In this document: in pieces, positions 23,393 to 35,602 of the stretch
How the letters are laid out: each line of letters opens with the position of its first letter
Position numbering within the stretch: position 1 is the stretch's first letter
Source: Pagrus major
Taxonomy: Eukaryota > Chordata > Actinopteri > Spariformes > Sparidae
Length of the DNA stretch: 64,000 nt
Reading direction: 5' to 3'
Assembly (NCBI RefSeq): GCF_040436345.1
Contig: NC_133218.1
Coordinates: 4,962,484 to 5,026,483, forward strand
Translations under genes and position numbers: made by a program
Notes under the pieces: generated by a model
What the model was told of the DNA's origin: nothing
Database searches by the model: none
What the model saw: the letters and a program-made list of their open reading frames with translations, nothing else

Positions 23393-26383
23393 ATGCTCAG
23401 CCTCATCAGATTACCACGAGTCTTCACCATCAATCAAGTGCCCAAAGTAAGTTCATCTTCTCTGTGTCTTCACTGGACATTTCTCTGGTTCCACACACTC
23501 AGACTGAGCTGGATTTTATCAGCAGGTGAGAGCCACTGGTTATTTTTTTAAAGAAGTTTAAAAAAGTTTAAGAAAAAGTTTAACGTATTTATACATTTCA
23601 TACTTCACTACATGAAACAAACTACTCTGACACTCAGTTGTATGTGTAAAAGACTTTTTTTTTTTAAATGTTAATGTGTAGAGAGGTGGAGAGAGTCTGT
23701 AAACAGAACTGTAGAAAAGAGAACAAAAAGAGCAATTACTCTTAATTAATTTATCTGTTTTATGGCAGGTGGCAACCAGCATAAAGGTGCAGACTATCAC
23801 CTCCTGTTACAAAGCAAGAAGTAGAAAGAAAGAAACGGAAACGCTCTCAGAGACAATGTATTATGAACACAATGTGAGTGTTTCATTTTAAAATATGACA
23901 GTTTACGTCAATATCAGTATATCGCGACACTCCTATAATGTAATGTAAAGAACTACTCTGAAATCAGTGTTTCCTAATCTGTTTGGCTTGGGACCCCTTA
24001 AAAATAGTCAGTGTCTATTCTCATCACAGTTTATGAGCTGTTAATAGTGAGTCGATTGTTTGAAGGATTGTTTTAGAAGCCGAAAAAGGTTAAAAAAAAA
24101 AAGAAAAAAGAAAGAAAGAAAGAAAAAGTGTCCAGTATTTAAAAAGAAACAAGCAAAAACAATTTTGATCAACGGAAACATCTGTGTTTTTTTTTCTTAT
24201 ACCTTTTATCATCTCTCAGATATATCATAGGACACCTCAGGAGGATGCTGAACCCCGCTTTGTGATATTTCTATAGGTCTTTGTATTAAACATGCAACAC
24301 TTGGTCCACTGAGAAATCAGTGTCAGGTGTATTTCGTTCAAAGTAGTTTTGAGAGACTTTATTTCAGTTGTCAAACGGACTGAGGACTAAACAAGAGTTT
24401 TCTTTCTCGAGGTTTTCCATGAGGACAGCATCATCTCCGGCTACAGACACCCCCGCAGCTCGGCCACCGACTGCATCCTGAGCCTCTTCCAGCTGACCAA
24501 TGAGACGCTCAACATCTGGACCCACTTTCTGCCCACCTGGTACAGCTGACAAATGTCATTTCTGTTGCAGTGCATCACAGTTTAAAGGAACATGCCTTTT
24601 CTACATCACCTGGTACATGAGGGCGTTTACATGAAGTTGAGTTGTGCAAGTCATCACAGCTGAGCAACAGAGAACAGTCTGAAGTCACGCGTAACAGTTT
24701 TGATAAGGGCATTGTTTTAGTTGTTTGTTTGAGGATTCCACCTTCAAGTTTAAAGGAATCCTGCACAGCTTGTTGAGCTTGAAGGCCAGAGAGTAATCCA
24801 TGATGTCCTCAAGTTGTTGTACAGACTCACATTCTCTCAGACAGAGGATTTATTAAATCAGTTCAGGCACATAATAACTGAAGACTACCATTCAGTTTTA
24901 CTGCTCATATCCAGCGGTACAGTATCTGTCTGCTTAGTATTCATATTATAAGTCAGTGGATTCGTCCCGGTGTATATTTATTACCACAGATTCACTCTTC
25001 AAGGAGTTAAACAGAAGCCAGAAGAGCAGTGGACTTTATATTGTCATAAAGCTGTTGTGGATCCTGCAGACAGTTGGAACATAAGAATCACTCACAGCCA
25101 TCAAGTAACGGGAGAAGGATTGTTCTCAAACACAGGTTTGTTTTGAAGTCAGACATCCCAGCAACCATGTGGGTCTCACAGACCTCCTGCAGCCTCACAG
25201 TGTCTCCCTGTCAACAAGCCTTGAGTTCAACAGGACTCTCACAGTACAGCTGCATATATACAGCTGATTTACCCTTTATTCAATTCATTTGCCCAACTTT
25301 GTCCCATGCAGTATGAAAATTGATATTGTTTGGCATACAATGCATGAATATCCAGCTCATTTGTGAGATAACTCATCAAATCAAGTGGTTTAGAAACATT
25401 GTCAAATATGCATTGTTTTTGCAGAGTTTAACACGAGGAGACAGTTTTCACATTCAATGCAGAAATTGTAAATTTTATCTGTGCTCATTGAAAATCTGAT
25501 TTTAAGAGGCGGGCCGACGAGCGTGATTTGTGACATCGCAAATAATTTAGAAGCTGATCATCGTCAGTAGACACAAGTGTGATGAGGAAACTTGAAGAAG
25601 TTGAAGTTCATATATTCTGGATTTGTTAATGAGAGTAAAAGAGCAGGTGTCATTTTAAAAGTTAAATGTAGTAATTGTACTTTTTTCCCTGCAAAAGCCA
25701 TGTTAGACAAACATTAGAGAATTTATGTGTGCCTTAAGCGGCCAATCACACCAAGACGCATCGCCTGCCTGCTAGCCTGTAGCAACAAGTCTGGAGAGGG
25801 AGAGGATCTTTACAGGTGCAAAATGTAAGAATTGGCTACCTGTCAAATTTATACCCAAACAAATAGAGGTTAGAATATCACTGAAGTAACCCCTAACTGC
25901 TGCTAGTTAGCTCAGTTAGCTGTGCAGCTAGCAGCCCGGATATCGCTAGCACAGAAGCTTTGGACCTGGATGGTTGACATCCTCACTTCAGTAGTAATCT
26001 CTGCAACACAATACATAGAAGTCATAAAGTCAAAACTGTTATTTAGATTAAATTTTTACATATTGCACCTGGAAATTTGTCTACCCTTAAACTTGAAACA
26101 GTCTAATTTACTAAAATGAGCTGACACAACTTGCTGATAGACTTATGATGCAGCACTTGCAGGTGGAGACAGAGGGGCTAAAAATCTAAGGAGTAAAAAG
26201 CACAGAGGTTAAAATATATCCAACACTTGTGTCAGCTGTGTAACCGCTGCAGTTTATTTGTTGCGTGTGTGTTCATGCGAGTACGTTTCTTGATTTAAAG
26301 ATACTACAAAAGGTTCCCCGGGGCCACACTGCACTTCCTCCCTGCTGAGATGCCAGTTGCTTTGACTGCATGGTCCAGGGAGA

Positions 26384-26422
<39 letters not shown>

Positions 26423-29400
26423 GAAGATATGCTAAGGGCACATGGGTATTTGTGTCATGGGGCTTGGCTTAGACCTACAGGCCAGCCGCTAATGAGCAGA
26501 TCTGTGCTTAAGGCGTACATACGAGTTGCCACAATTAGTTAAGTGCTCAGTGACGGGGAAAAGCACAAATAATGTTGATTTGTCAATGAGGTGCACTGAG
26601 ACGAGAAAACAGAAGCTGCAATGCAAAAATACACAAAGCAAACTGTCGCCCACTGATAAGATTCAGCTTGTTGACTGTTGGCTGTTACGTAACTGACAGT
26701 TGGTGACAAACGCATGATTTAACTGAGTGAAAACGAACATGAGACTCAATCATGGACATCTCGGGTTTGTCTACACTGACAGGTCCTGTCAGTACCTGTA
26801 CAGTGATGACAAACCCAACCCAGTTTATGTCTATTAAATGCATCAACATGCAGCTTAAATATCATCACGTTTAACACTTTAATACTTTGTAGTTTTGCTC
26901 ATTAATAAGTCTCTTTCTGACTGACTCACAGCAAGAAGCAGTTCAAATATCCCAGTTTGTTCTGGTTATGTTTCACATTTTTTGAAATTCGCTTATTTGC
27001 TTTCCTGCTGTGAGTAAGATGAAAAGACTAATACCACTCTGATGTCTGTGCATTAAATATGGAGCTAGCTGGGAGGCAGTTAGCTTAGCCTAGCATAAAG
27101 ACTGTAAACAGCTGGTACAGCTCTCTCTGTAGGTAACAAATGCACCTATCTGTCAGGGTTGGAGTGAAGTTATTTCCTGTTTTATGTTGCTTTAAGTTGT
27201 TTTGTCTTACACTTCCTGTCTTTGTCTTTTACCTGCCTGTTTTCTGTGCCCACCTGTGTTTTATTAGTTAATTTGTCCCTGTTTATTTGTTATTGTTTCC
27301 CTCTTTCAGTTGTTAGATTGTCTGCATTTGCTCCTTGTGTTTCTTCAGTTTTGCAGGGTTAAGTTTTCGTATTTCTCCTGTCAGCCAGATTTTGTAGCCT
27401 AGCTTTTGTTCTTTGGAGTTCAGCGTTGTCTTATTCACTTACTCTTGCTCACTTTTGTTTTTTCAACCAGCCTTGATGTTGCACATTTGGGCATTTTTGT
27501 GAAACCATCGCAAAAGGGCCCAAGCCCAAGAGCCTTAATATCATAAAGGGGATTAAAGGGGAAAAAAGGGGAAACACAAACATGCAGGAAACTATGGAGA
27601 AACTGGTAAAAATGCAGACAAACTTACAAATCAAAGAGAAACCATTCATTGACTAAAAACACAGGTGGATAATAAGGCAGGTTGAACAACTCAGGGCAAC
27701 CACAAAGGCGGAAGAGAGACAGAAAGTAGAACAGACATGATGCAAACAAAATCCAACAGAAATAACCAAACTAAAACCTAAAACCACAACACTATCAGCA
27801 CCTCTAAAGCTCAGCATTTAACAACTCATCTAGTCTTTAAACAAACATAAATGTAAAAGCTGTGGTTTTACAGGATGTTAGCTGCTTCAACTTCCCGTAA
27901 AACGTTTTATCTGGAAGGAAAAAATCTGTTAACACTGTTCTTACGCCCACATTCAGTGTATGATGCACAGATATCATACCACAAATTTTCAGCCTCTTAT
28001 TTACCATCTCGTACATGTGCAAACATTCCAGCAATACTATCAGTAAAACTACTACAGTGTGTGGGATGGTGTCGAGCAATGACTCATCTGTAATTGTTCA
28101 TGTAGAAACAGCCTGAGGAACTGATCAGGAGACTGTTCAGTTGTCTGCCTGGCTGCAAGAAAATGAAACCACTCAAACACTGAAGCTGTGTTTTCACTAA
28201 TTAGTTCGCCTCCTATGTTATTTTAACTGCTGTTACTTTTTAATGCAGTTGTGTTACTAGACTTATAACGTGTCAGTTACACACTGTTTTGCTCCTCTTT
28301 CCAGCACTCACAGACTGAAAATATTATCAAATATCCTACTGCATCCACTCCAGTCTAATTAACCTCATGCATCTGTTTCAGGTACTTCCTATGGAAACTA
28401 GTGTCCGTGGTCCTGATTCAGACAGCATGGCAGGACTCCTTCACCTGGCCTCTGCTGATGTTCCTGCTCTCCTGCTGCATTTATCCGCTGGCGTCAAGCT
28501 GCGCTCACACGTTCAGCAGCATGTCGGCGCGGGCACGCCACATCTGCTTCTTCTTCGACTACGGCGCCCTCAGTTTCTACAGCCTGGGTAAGTACATGTG
28601 GTCTCCTCTCACTCAGTTCACAGAGTGAGTAATGGTATTGAGTGGTTCTTGAGCCCTCCACATGCTAAAGCTAAGGGTCAAGGGTTAAGGCTAAAGGTTC
28701 TTCATGTTCAATTTTTTATTCTACAGTATGTCATGACATCTCTGTGCTTATGGTCTGGTCAGGTTTAGACAGTTCACAGTACACATTGGTATTGAAACAT
28801 GGAAAATAATTTAATTTTACGTTGATATTTTTTGTGTTTTGATGTGTTTTTCAGTGACAGTCGTCTGAGTTTTGACCCTGAAAACATGTTGAAATTTTTT
28901 TTGTTTTCAATGCCAAATTACTATTCTTGTCCCATGAAAAAACCCTTGGTTGGGGTTTGGAAAATATCATGTTTTTCACCAGTTTTTTGGCTGCAAATTG
29001 TTCCAACATCTTATCTAAAATATTCGGCTTTGCTGCCACTAACACAGCCAGAAAAATGTCCCAATGTCTCGTTAAAGACATCCAGTGACATGATTGATGA
29101 TGATAATGATTGGTGGACAAAATGTCATCAATAATAAATCTCTCAGACTACAGTATGTCATTTTATTCTATTATAAATCCTACAGTGTTAAAGTTGACAG
29201 AGTGTGCACTGTTGATGTGTCCTGCTGCAGGTTCAGCTATCAGCTACTCAGCTTATGTTTTCCCGGACAAGTGGGTGAATGGCGTCTTCCATCAGTGCTA
29301 CGTCTCCATCGCTGTGGTCAACACTGTCATCTGCACCGCCATCGCCTGCTATTCCAGGTATGGTGAGAGAATGTCATAATTTAATTTCATACAGCTGATA

Positions 29401-32400
29401 CTAAATCTTAATGGTTTTCTTTCACAAAAGAGAGGAGTAGCACGTATAACCATGACAACATGCTAACGCTAGGCCGTCCCAGTTTTAAGTCACAAAGCTA
29501 ATTTAAGATTTGGTCTTCTAAAAAGATAATTCCCTGTCAGTCTTTAAAAACCCAAACAGTTGTTTTAATCACCACAGCTAAGGTCATTCAATAATTATCA
29601 ATTAGTTAAATGTGTGATAAATACACGAGAGGCTCAAACTGGGGGACAATGTTAGCATGTTAGCATATTAAAAAACTAATACGCTAAATGCACCAAGCAA
29701 AATAGTAGCATGTTTTACTGCTAATCATATAAAAGAAGTACTACCGGGGTGGCTGTAGCTCAGGAGGTACAGCGGGTCGTCTAGTAATTGGTATGTCACT
29801 GATTCGAATCCCCAGCTCCCCCTAGCTGCTTGTCGAAGTGACCTTGAGCAAGATACTGAACCCCAAATTGCTCCTGATGAGCAGTAAGCACCTTGCATGG
29901 CAGCCTCTGCCATCAGTGTATGAATGTGTGTGTGAAGGGGTGAATGTGACAAGTGTTGTCAAATGCAAGTTCATTTACCATTCCACTTTGCACTACTTTA
30001 TACTTCCACTTCACTCCATTTTGAGGCGAATATTGTACTTTTTATCGGTTGACCCATAGTATACAGTATATACATACATGTAAATATATGTAGGCCTATA
30101 ATTTGATTTTACTAATAATTTTTATACATAAGTACATTAAGTATAAAATATTTTTACTTATGGGTGACTTTCACCTTTAACAGTGAGATTTAACAGGATA
30201 TTTTTACTTTTACACAAGTATAATGTTGGCTACTTTTTACAACACTGTATAAAAGTGGATAAAATAGAGTTGTATTGTTAGTGTTTAGGTCACTTTGCAT
30301 TTGTAACACAGCCATACGGAGCAGCAAAAACTGGATGTTCCAACCATTTATCCATTACTTTAGTAATCTACTTCAACAGTTTATACATTACTTTTAGCTA
30401 ACAATTGAATCCCCTCTGCTCACTTAGTTTTCATGCTTTTCAACCATAAACTCTGAGTTGAGCTACTCTACAATCTTCCCATGTACCCCACAGCAACTGC
30501 AGAAGTACCCCTGGCTGGAAATCACTGCCAATGTTATATCTGATAAGTCTAGTCCATGTCCATGACAACACTTTAATGTGACTGGTCTCTGTGATTGGCC
30601 AGTAGAGCTCAGTGGGTTTGTGTCTGTATTATTCAATAAAGTAAAATGAGACATCTTAAAGGTTTGAATGACCTGAGAAACAGCTTTCTGTATCAATACA
30701 CTACTGTCTCACCTCTTACATTTACAACTGTTATCACATTGTTCCCACTGTTATCTCTTCATGTACTGATTTAATGTCAGCTCGGTGGAGCTAATTATTG
30801 TTCTTTGCTCATCTCTCCCCTCTGCTAAGGCTTGGCTTACCATACTGGCAATATAATCATGACACCATAAAGAGGTAAAGACACCTAGAAATCTGCTTCC
30901 CTCACTGTTCTGTCTAAAAACAAGTCTATGGTGATGATGGTAGCAGTAGATGAATGCACTTTAATCCTTTAGAAATATGCAATTATCCTTCAAAAGCCTT
31001 GAGACACACTTCATCCCACATACAATGTTGACTTGGATTTCAAAAGTAGAATGGAGCAACTGACTTTTTTATACAAAAGGCGTTACCTGACTGTGACTAC
31101 AGGGACCAACCCTAAACAGTGATTTACTTTGATTGTAGTTTCAGCTAAGCAGGTTAGAGGAGCTGACAGACGAGGCGGCACAACGTGTTCTGTAACAATT
31201 TAATGGGTTTCTTTACTTATCTGGAAATGTGTAGCTACTGTACACACAGTCCTCAGCAGATTGAGTATACACATGCTGGTTAAGGATTATATGACATTTA
31301 AACTTTACCCACATGGACGACTAAACATCTGCAGGACACAAATATAGCACCAGCCACCACTCAAGTGCTGGTAAATTAGAAAGTGGATCATTCAATCGCC
31401 ATTTGGCCGGTGAACAAAAACATTGATTTTGCACCCTGTACATGGCTTTGTAATTCACTTTCAATTCCCTCAGTATAATGGTTTTAAAGTCATCACACAT
31501 GCTTAAGTATGACATTACCAGTGGTGATGCCCTGCAAGAAGTTTGCACATAAATTCCAACACAGCTATAACACAGTATAACAATAAGTAATGTTCAGTGA
31601 ATGTAGGTGTGAAAGTATTGTTTGTCATTATTAAAAAATAATGTAATGCTTCTTTTATTTCAGATTCCCTGAGTGCCAGAGTCCAAAGTTCAGCAAATAC
31701 CTGCGTGTTTTTGCCTTTGCCTACCCGTACCTGTTTGACAACATTCCTCTGTTCTACAGGGTAGGTCCACCTCTGTGCACATCGCACAAGACACATCTGA
31801 AAGGTCAAAGAAGAGTGTGTGCGTATGTGTGTGCGTGTGTGTGTGTGTGAGTGAAAAAAAATACTGTTTCAAAAGTGTCACAGATAACATTTTTTCAGAG
31901 TAGATCACTGTCTCTGGTGCTCCATGCTCTCACATTCATATATTTTTCTTGGTGTTAATGTCAATAACAAAGGCTATCTCAGTTGTGATATGATTTAAAG
32001 TCATAATACAACAGTAGTTAAAGGGACAGTTTTCCTCTTACCTTTAGTCCTATTTATCCATCTGGATTGTGTTGGTGTGAGTAGAGATGTCTGAATTTTC
32101 TTCAATATAATGGACTTAGATAACACTCTACTTATGGTGTTTAAAGCACCAAAAAAAAAAAAAAATACATTGAAGCTAGCTAAGCTAACTACATTAGAGC
32201 TCAGTTGAGGCTGACACCCTCTTAATGTTTACAGCCCACGCTGTCACAATCAAAAGCCTCTCATCCTTGAGTAGACGCACATTTCCCTCTGTGCGATGAT
32301 ACAGTGCAGTTCAATGAAAAGTTTATATTGTGGTGCGCAGTTAGTGAAGACAAAATCACAAAACAATTGATGCAAGGACTTTTCACCTGAACTAGTTCCC

Positions 32401-33938
32401 AAAAATTCATGGTAGCTGCATGAATTAAAATAAAATGAGTTACATTTCTGAACATACATGCAACATTAAACATAATGAATTGATAAGAGGTTTGTTTTTA
32501 CTTCTTGGATTGGACTGGAAAACATCTCCTGCATTGGGGACATTTGGTTTTAGCCTTTGACAACAACTTACCAGATATTGTATCCCCCTATGACACAACA
32601 AACCTTTGTAGAATGGAAAAAGAAATGAAATATATCAAACATAACACATGGGTCACATCAACCGTGCCTGAAGGTTGAGAATTGCAGAGAGTTGAAAAGC
32701 ATTTTATGACATCATAAAAGAAATGAATCATTTTATTGAAGTTTAAGAACTGATTTATGATGCAGCGTTGGGAGTTAAACAGGAGGCATTAAAGATTCTC
32801 TTTCAATTATTGTATCTGAATACCTGTCTGTTCCATTTTTAAATGTATGGTTTTGGCCATTTCCCTTTATAATAAATGTTCTTTTCTGCTCTGTGTTGTA
32901 TTCACAGGTGTTTCTGTGTGTTGGGGAAGGCTGCACAGACAATGACACCAACCTCCTCCACTTCTACCACATCGCCTTGGCTTTCCTCACAGGCTTTCTG
33001 TTTGCCACACATCTACCTGAGCGCCTGGCACCTGGCAGCTTCGATTACATAGGTAAGTCTGATCTGAGGAGTAGTTATTCTTGTCATCAACATGCTAAGC
33101 ATTGGTTTACTTCGTAGGGTGTGCCAGCCAGAACCTACATAGATTAGTCATTGGACTATTTCCCAATTTTTGCATTGCATTTTTTCTCCAGGCTGTTTAC
33201 ATATTTTGGTGTGTAAAGACTGATAGGTACAAAACGTTTTGACATCGGTCCAGTAGATCATCTCAGTTCACAGCTGTGAGACGCGCTGCAATGTAATCCT
33301 TGTTGGCAACATTGACTGTCAAAGTACATCCGCTAAAAGTGCTTGTTTGTGTATTGGTGTGCATCTACAGTATTGGAAGAATAGGTTTTTTACAGCTAAC
33401 TCTCCAATGTCTCATATCAGACTTTTCATCACTACAAATAAACACTGGGTTCACATTAACAGATTAACACAGTTTTCTCATGTGTGGTTAACATTGTGAA
33501 ATAATGCTAATGCGTAACTGTCTCCCAAGTTTTCCATTCTCGTTAATTCAGTTGGCAATGTGACTGATTTATCAGAGCTTGAATTTACACCTCATGTCAC
33601 TGTGACATGTGACTGTGCTGCCTGAGCTCAAACATGACTCGACTGCTCCCTCTGCAGGTCACAGCCATCAACTCTTCCATGTGTGCGGCATCCTGGGCAC
33701 CCACTTCCAGATGAAGGCCATCGAACAGGACATGGTGACACGGCGCCCCTGGCTCCTTGAACACTCTATCCCCATCACCTCTACTCACTCAGCGGGTGCA
33801 GCGCTGTTTTGTGTTGTGGTGAATTTGATCATCATCCTCCTGTACAGTCTACCTCTCCTCTCTGCCACAGCCTGCCAAGAGAAGAAACATGATAAACAGC
33901 CAAAGAAAACCTCAGTCAAGGCCGGCCGCTGCTGCTAA
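23393..33938 (+). CDS. paqr5: Membrane progestin receptor gamma (PAQR5), complete
   Basis: Seven coding exons: 23393-23446, 24412-24539, 28382-28587, 29231-29357, 31664-31760, 32908-33052, 33658-33938. All junctions are GT-AG and the sum, 1038 nt, is 345 codons plus TAA (human protein 330 aa). It is a seven-helix receptor of the progestin/adipoQ family at the plasma membrane, reported to bind progestins. The start MLSLIRLPRVF matches the family. Family landmarks: FQLTNETLNIWTH (about residues 48-60), SSCAHTFSSMS with His103 and FDYGA with Asp120, and GHSHQLFHV with His256 and His260. Together these give the SxxxH, D and HxxxH set that co-ordinates a metal in PAQR proteins. LPERLAPGSFDYIG is also conserved. 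The C-terminal tail is lysine-rich and ends AGRCC. Teleosts can have a and b paralogues; which one this is cannot be told here. Confidence 0.96.
23447..24411 (+). other. paqr5 intron 1
   Basis: The donor is GTAAGT and the acceptor TTTCTCGAG. There is a purine-rich simple stretch (AAAG)n near 24090-24127. No other feature was seen. Confidence 0.85.
24540..28381 (+). other. paqr5 intron 2
   Basis: The donor GTACAG is weak, and the acceptor is CTGTTTCAG. This is the longest paqr5 intron at 3.8 kb. It contains a (GT)18 run at 26386-26421 and a dispersed repeat fragment near 26920-27160 (GGAGCTAGCTGGGAGGCAGT, TTAGCTTAGCCTAGC). No coding exon is supported. Confidence 0.85.
26386..26421 (+). repeat. 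(GT)18 microsatellite
   Basis: An uninterrupted GT run within paqr5 intron 2. Confidence 0.95.
28588..29230 (+). other. paqr5 intron 3
   Basis: The donor is GTAAGT and the acceptor CCTGCTGCAG. Only AT-rich unique sequence was seen. Confidence 0.85.
29746..29979 (+). mobile_element. tRNA-derived SINE, copy 1
   Basis: The head looks like a tRNA: A-box region TGTAGCTCAGGAGGTAC and B box GATTCGAATCC with normal spacing. It is followed by the body TTGAGCAAGATACTGAACCC, AATTGCTCCTGATGAGCAGT and CATCAGTGTATGAATGTGTG, ending CATTTACC. The same body occurs in reverse at 52661-52915. Compared with that copy, about 45 bp before the 3' end are deleted. The open frame beginning at 29838 is SINE sequence. 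Confidence 0.88.
29985..30390. repeat. ACTT-type dispersed repeat
   Basis: ACTTCCACTTCACTCCATTT, GAGGCGAATATTGTACTTTT and TTTACTTTTACACAAGTATA match the abundant fish repeat also seen at 17028-17890 and 20380-20620. It is degraded, and the ends are approximate. Confidence 0.5.
31761..32907 (+). other. paqr5 intron 5
   Basis: The donor is GTAGGT and the acceptor TTCACAG. It has a short GT-rich run near 31818-31850, a dispersed repeat (32018-32430), and no coding exon. Confidence 0.85.
32018..32430. repeat. Dispersed fish repeat
   Basis: It starts TTAAAGGGACAGTTTTCCTC and contains GATTGTGTTGGTGTGAGT, CAATATAATGGACTTAGAT, CAAAACAATTGATGCAAGGA and ACTAGTTCCCAAAAATTCAT. I recognise these phrases from a common teleost repeat, probably a MITE. 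The 3' end is approximate. Confidence 0.55.
33053..33657 (+). other. paqr5 intron 6
   Basis: The donor is GTAAGT and the acceptor CCTCTGCAG. No feature was seen. Confidence 0.85.
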
Positions 33939-34715
33939 ATCTCTGGCTTCATAAGTCACGGCTGAGGGGACGCAGCTGGTCACGAGACATACTGACAAGT
34001 GAAAAGAGTGCATTATGGGTGATATAGAAACATTGTAAAGAACACTCCTGAGCTACGAGGAGCTGACGTAATGTTTAAGTGAATCATATCTATCAGTCTG
34101 TACTAAACTGAGACATCACTGTGATGACAGCTGCTGGTCGTGTGGGTAAAGTTGCACTAACATACAATGGAAATCTAACAAAATGTTTGTTACCATAATA
34201 TGGAAAGAATGTAAATGTTTCTGAGGAAACTTGTTCCTGCAAAAAAAGCTACAAATGTAGCAGGTTAGCTACATTGTAAGGGCAGTGCTATATTTGTTCA
34301 TAATATATATTTTTTTGCTTCGTTCTCTGATTTTCACACATGTGGGGCATGAAGAGACTGTCAGCTGCAGGGAAAATAATGCTGATTTCACTATCAATTT
34401 TAAATTGTAGTGCTACATTTATACACTTTACCTCTTTATATTTATAGTGCTTGTACACAGCCGACTGGATTGTTTGTTTATTTGTCAAGACAAAGGAGAA
34501 ACAGTTATGACAAGGGAAGAAAAATGAGTTAGAACTTCCTGCAAAGTAGCAAGTTCAGTTACTGTTGATATAAAGTATCTAATACAGAGTGAATGTTTCC
34601 CTCATATGACTGCTGTTTCTGTCCTTGTAGACCCATGTGACATTTCACATTGTTCTGTTGATGCAAAACTTAGAGTATTTATACACAATGTTATTTATAA
34701 TGATTGATTTTTTCA

Positions 34716-34721
34716 AATAAA
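34716..34721 (+). promoter_or_regulatory. Candidate polyadenylation signal of paqr5
   Basis: AATAAA lies 778 bp after the stop and is followed by a CTGT/GTGTTG-rich stretch, a plausible 3' end element. The stretch 33939-34715 would be 3' UTR. Confidence 0.6.
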
Positions 34722-35399
34722 CGATTTACTAAACCTGTCTACGTGTTGCTGTAATTCTAAATAAGAGTGACTTGTGTAACTTATTCAGTATGTCTGGTTC
34801 ATTGAAACAGTTTTTAAAGACAATAATGGTCAGGTAAAGTCATTTTAGTTAAGAACAATTTAATTAAGTTTCAATTTTCAGGACTTTGCTGCCTTTTATT
34901 TTGCACTTTAGCTATAAATGTGGTAAAAGGTGAATTTAATAGAATTTAAGAAAAAGGTAGTGTTTATTTCAGACATTTTTTTCACAATTGAATTAGTAAA
35001 ATAACGTTCTTGTCTATTGTCATGTTTTCAAAATAAAATATCACTGACATAATTTTTCATACATAAAATAATAAAAGTATAATTGTATTTGTAAAAGTAA
35101 TTATAATTGTAAAAGTATTTGAGTGCATTTTTAGTGACCCTGGGTCATTTTTTGCAAAGGTGAGGAATTAACTTCAAATTAAATATTGTTCCTTTGTTTT
35201 GTTTTAGACCACAACAAGAGGAGTACTACTGAGCTTGTGAATCAATGAGATAGTTGATGAATAAAATAAAGAAGTAGAATAAAATTACATAAAATAAAAT
35301 ACATTTTTATATTCAGATGAAACATTTCCCAAACATGATGTACAGGTTAAAATTTATCTTTTCACACGATTCAGCTGGCTCAGTCCTTGAGCCAGGAGC
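34722..35399. other. paqr5-kif23 intergenic
   Basis: AT-rich, with no gene or recognised repeat. It ends where the GC-rich kif23 promoter begins. Confidence 0.55.
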
Positions 35400-35602
35400 T
35401 GGGGGCGGGACTTCTTCCCTGGACGCTGTGTCTGCATTGTGATTGGGTGAAATCTCAGAGGGGGCGGGAGTTCCGCTCCTGAACGCGGTGTCTGTGCTGT
35501 GATTGGTTAAAATGCCAGACACTCGGAAAAACGTTTAACAACAGAATTTTCAAATCGAGAAGAGGCACTCTCGTAGTGGAGGAGAGGAGTTTAACACCAA
35601 CA
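35400..35602 (+). promoter_or_regulatory. kif23 promoter and 5' UTR
   Basis: A GC-rich island in AT-rich DNA lies directly before the kif23 ATG. It has two GC boxes (GGGGGCGGGA at 35401-35410 and 35460-35469) and two inverted CCAAT boxes (ATTGG at 35442-35446 and 35502-35506), sitting in a tandemly repeated module of about 60 bp. A TTCAAA (reverse of TTTGAA, the CHR consensus) lies at 35549-35554. No TATA box is seen. CCAAT boxes bound by NF-Y plus a CHR bound by DREAM/MuvB complexes are the known signature of G2/M genes, which fits a cytokinesis kinesin. The transcription start position is inferred. Confidence 0.7.

Larger units (their letters stand above)
29358..31663 (+). other. paqr5 intron 4
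   Basis: The donor is GTATGG and the acceptor TTTATTTCAG. It holds a SINE (29746-29979) followed by an ACTT-type repeat (29985-30390). The remainder is unremarkable. Confidence 0.85.

Noticed and set aside
29746..29825. Possible tRNA gene
   Set aside because: A and B boxes are present but the cloverleaf is degraded, and a SINE body follows directly.
29838..30059. Open frame sharing a peptide with one at 52571-52843
   Set aside because: The shared peptide is encoded by the body of the same SINE family, not by a gene family.
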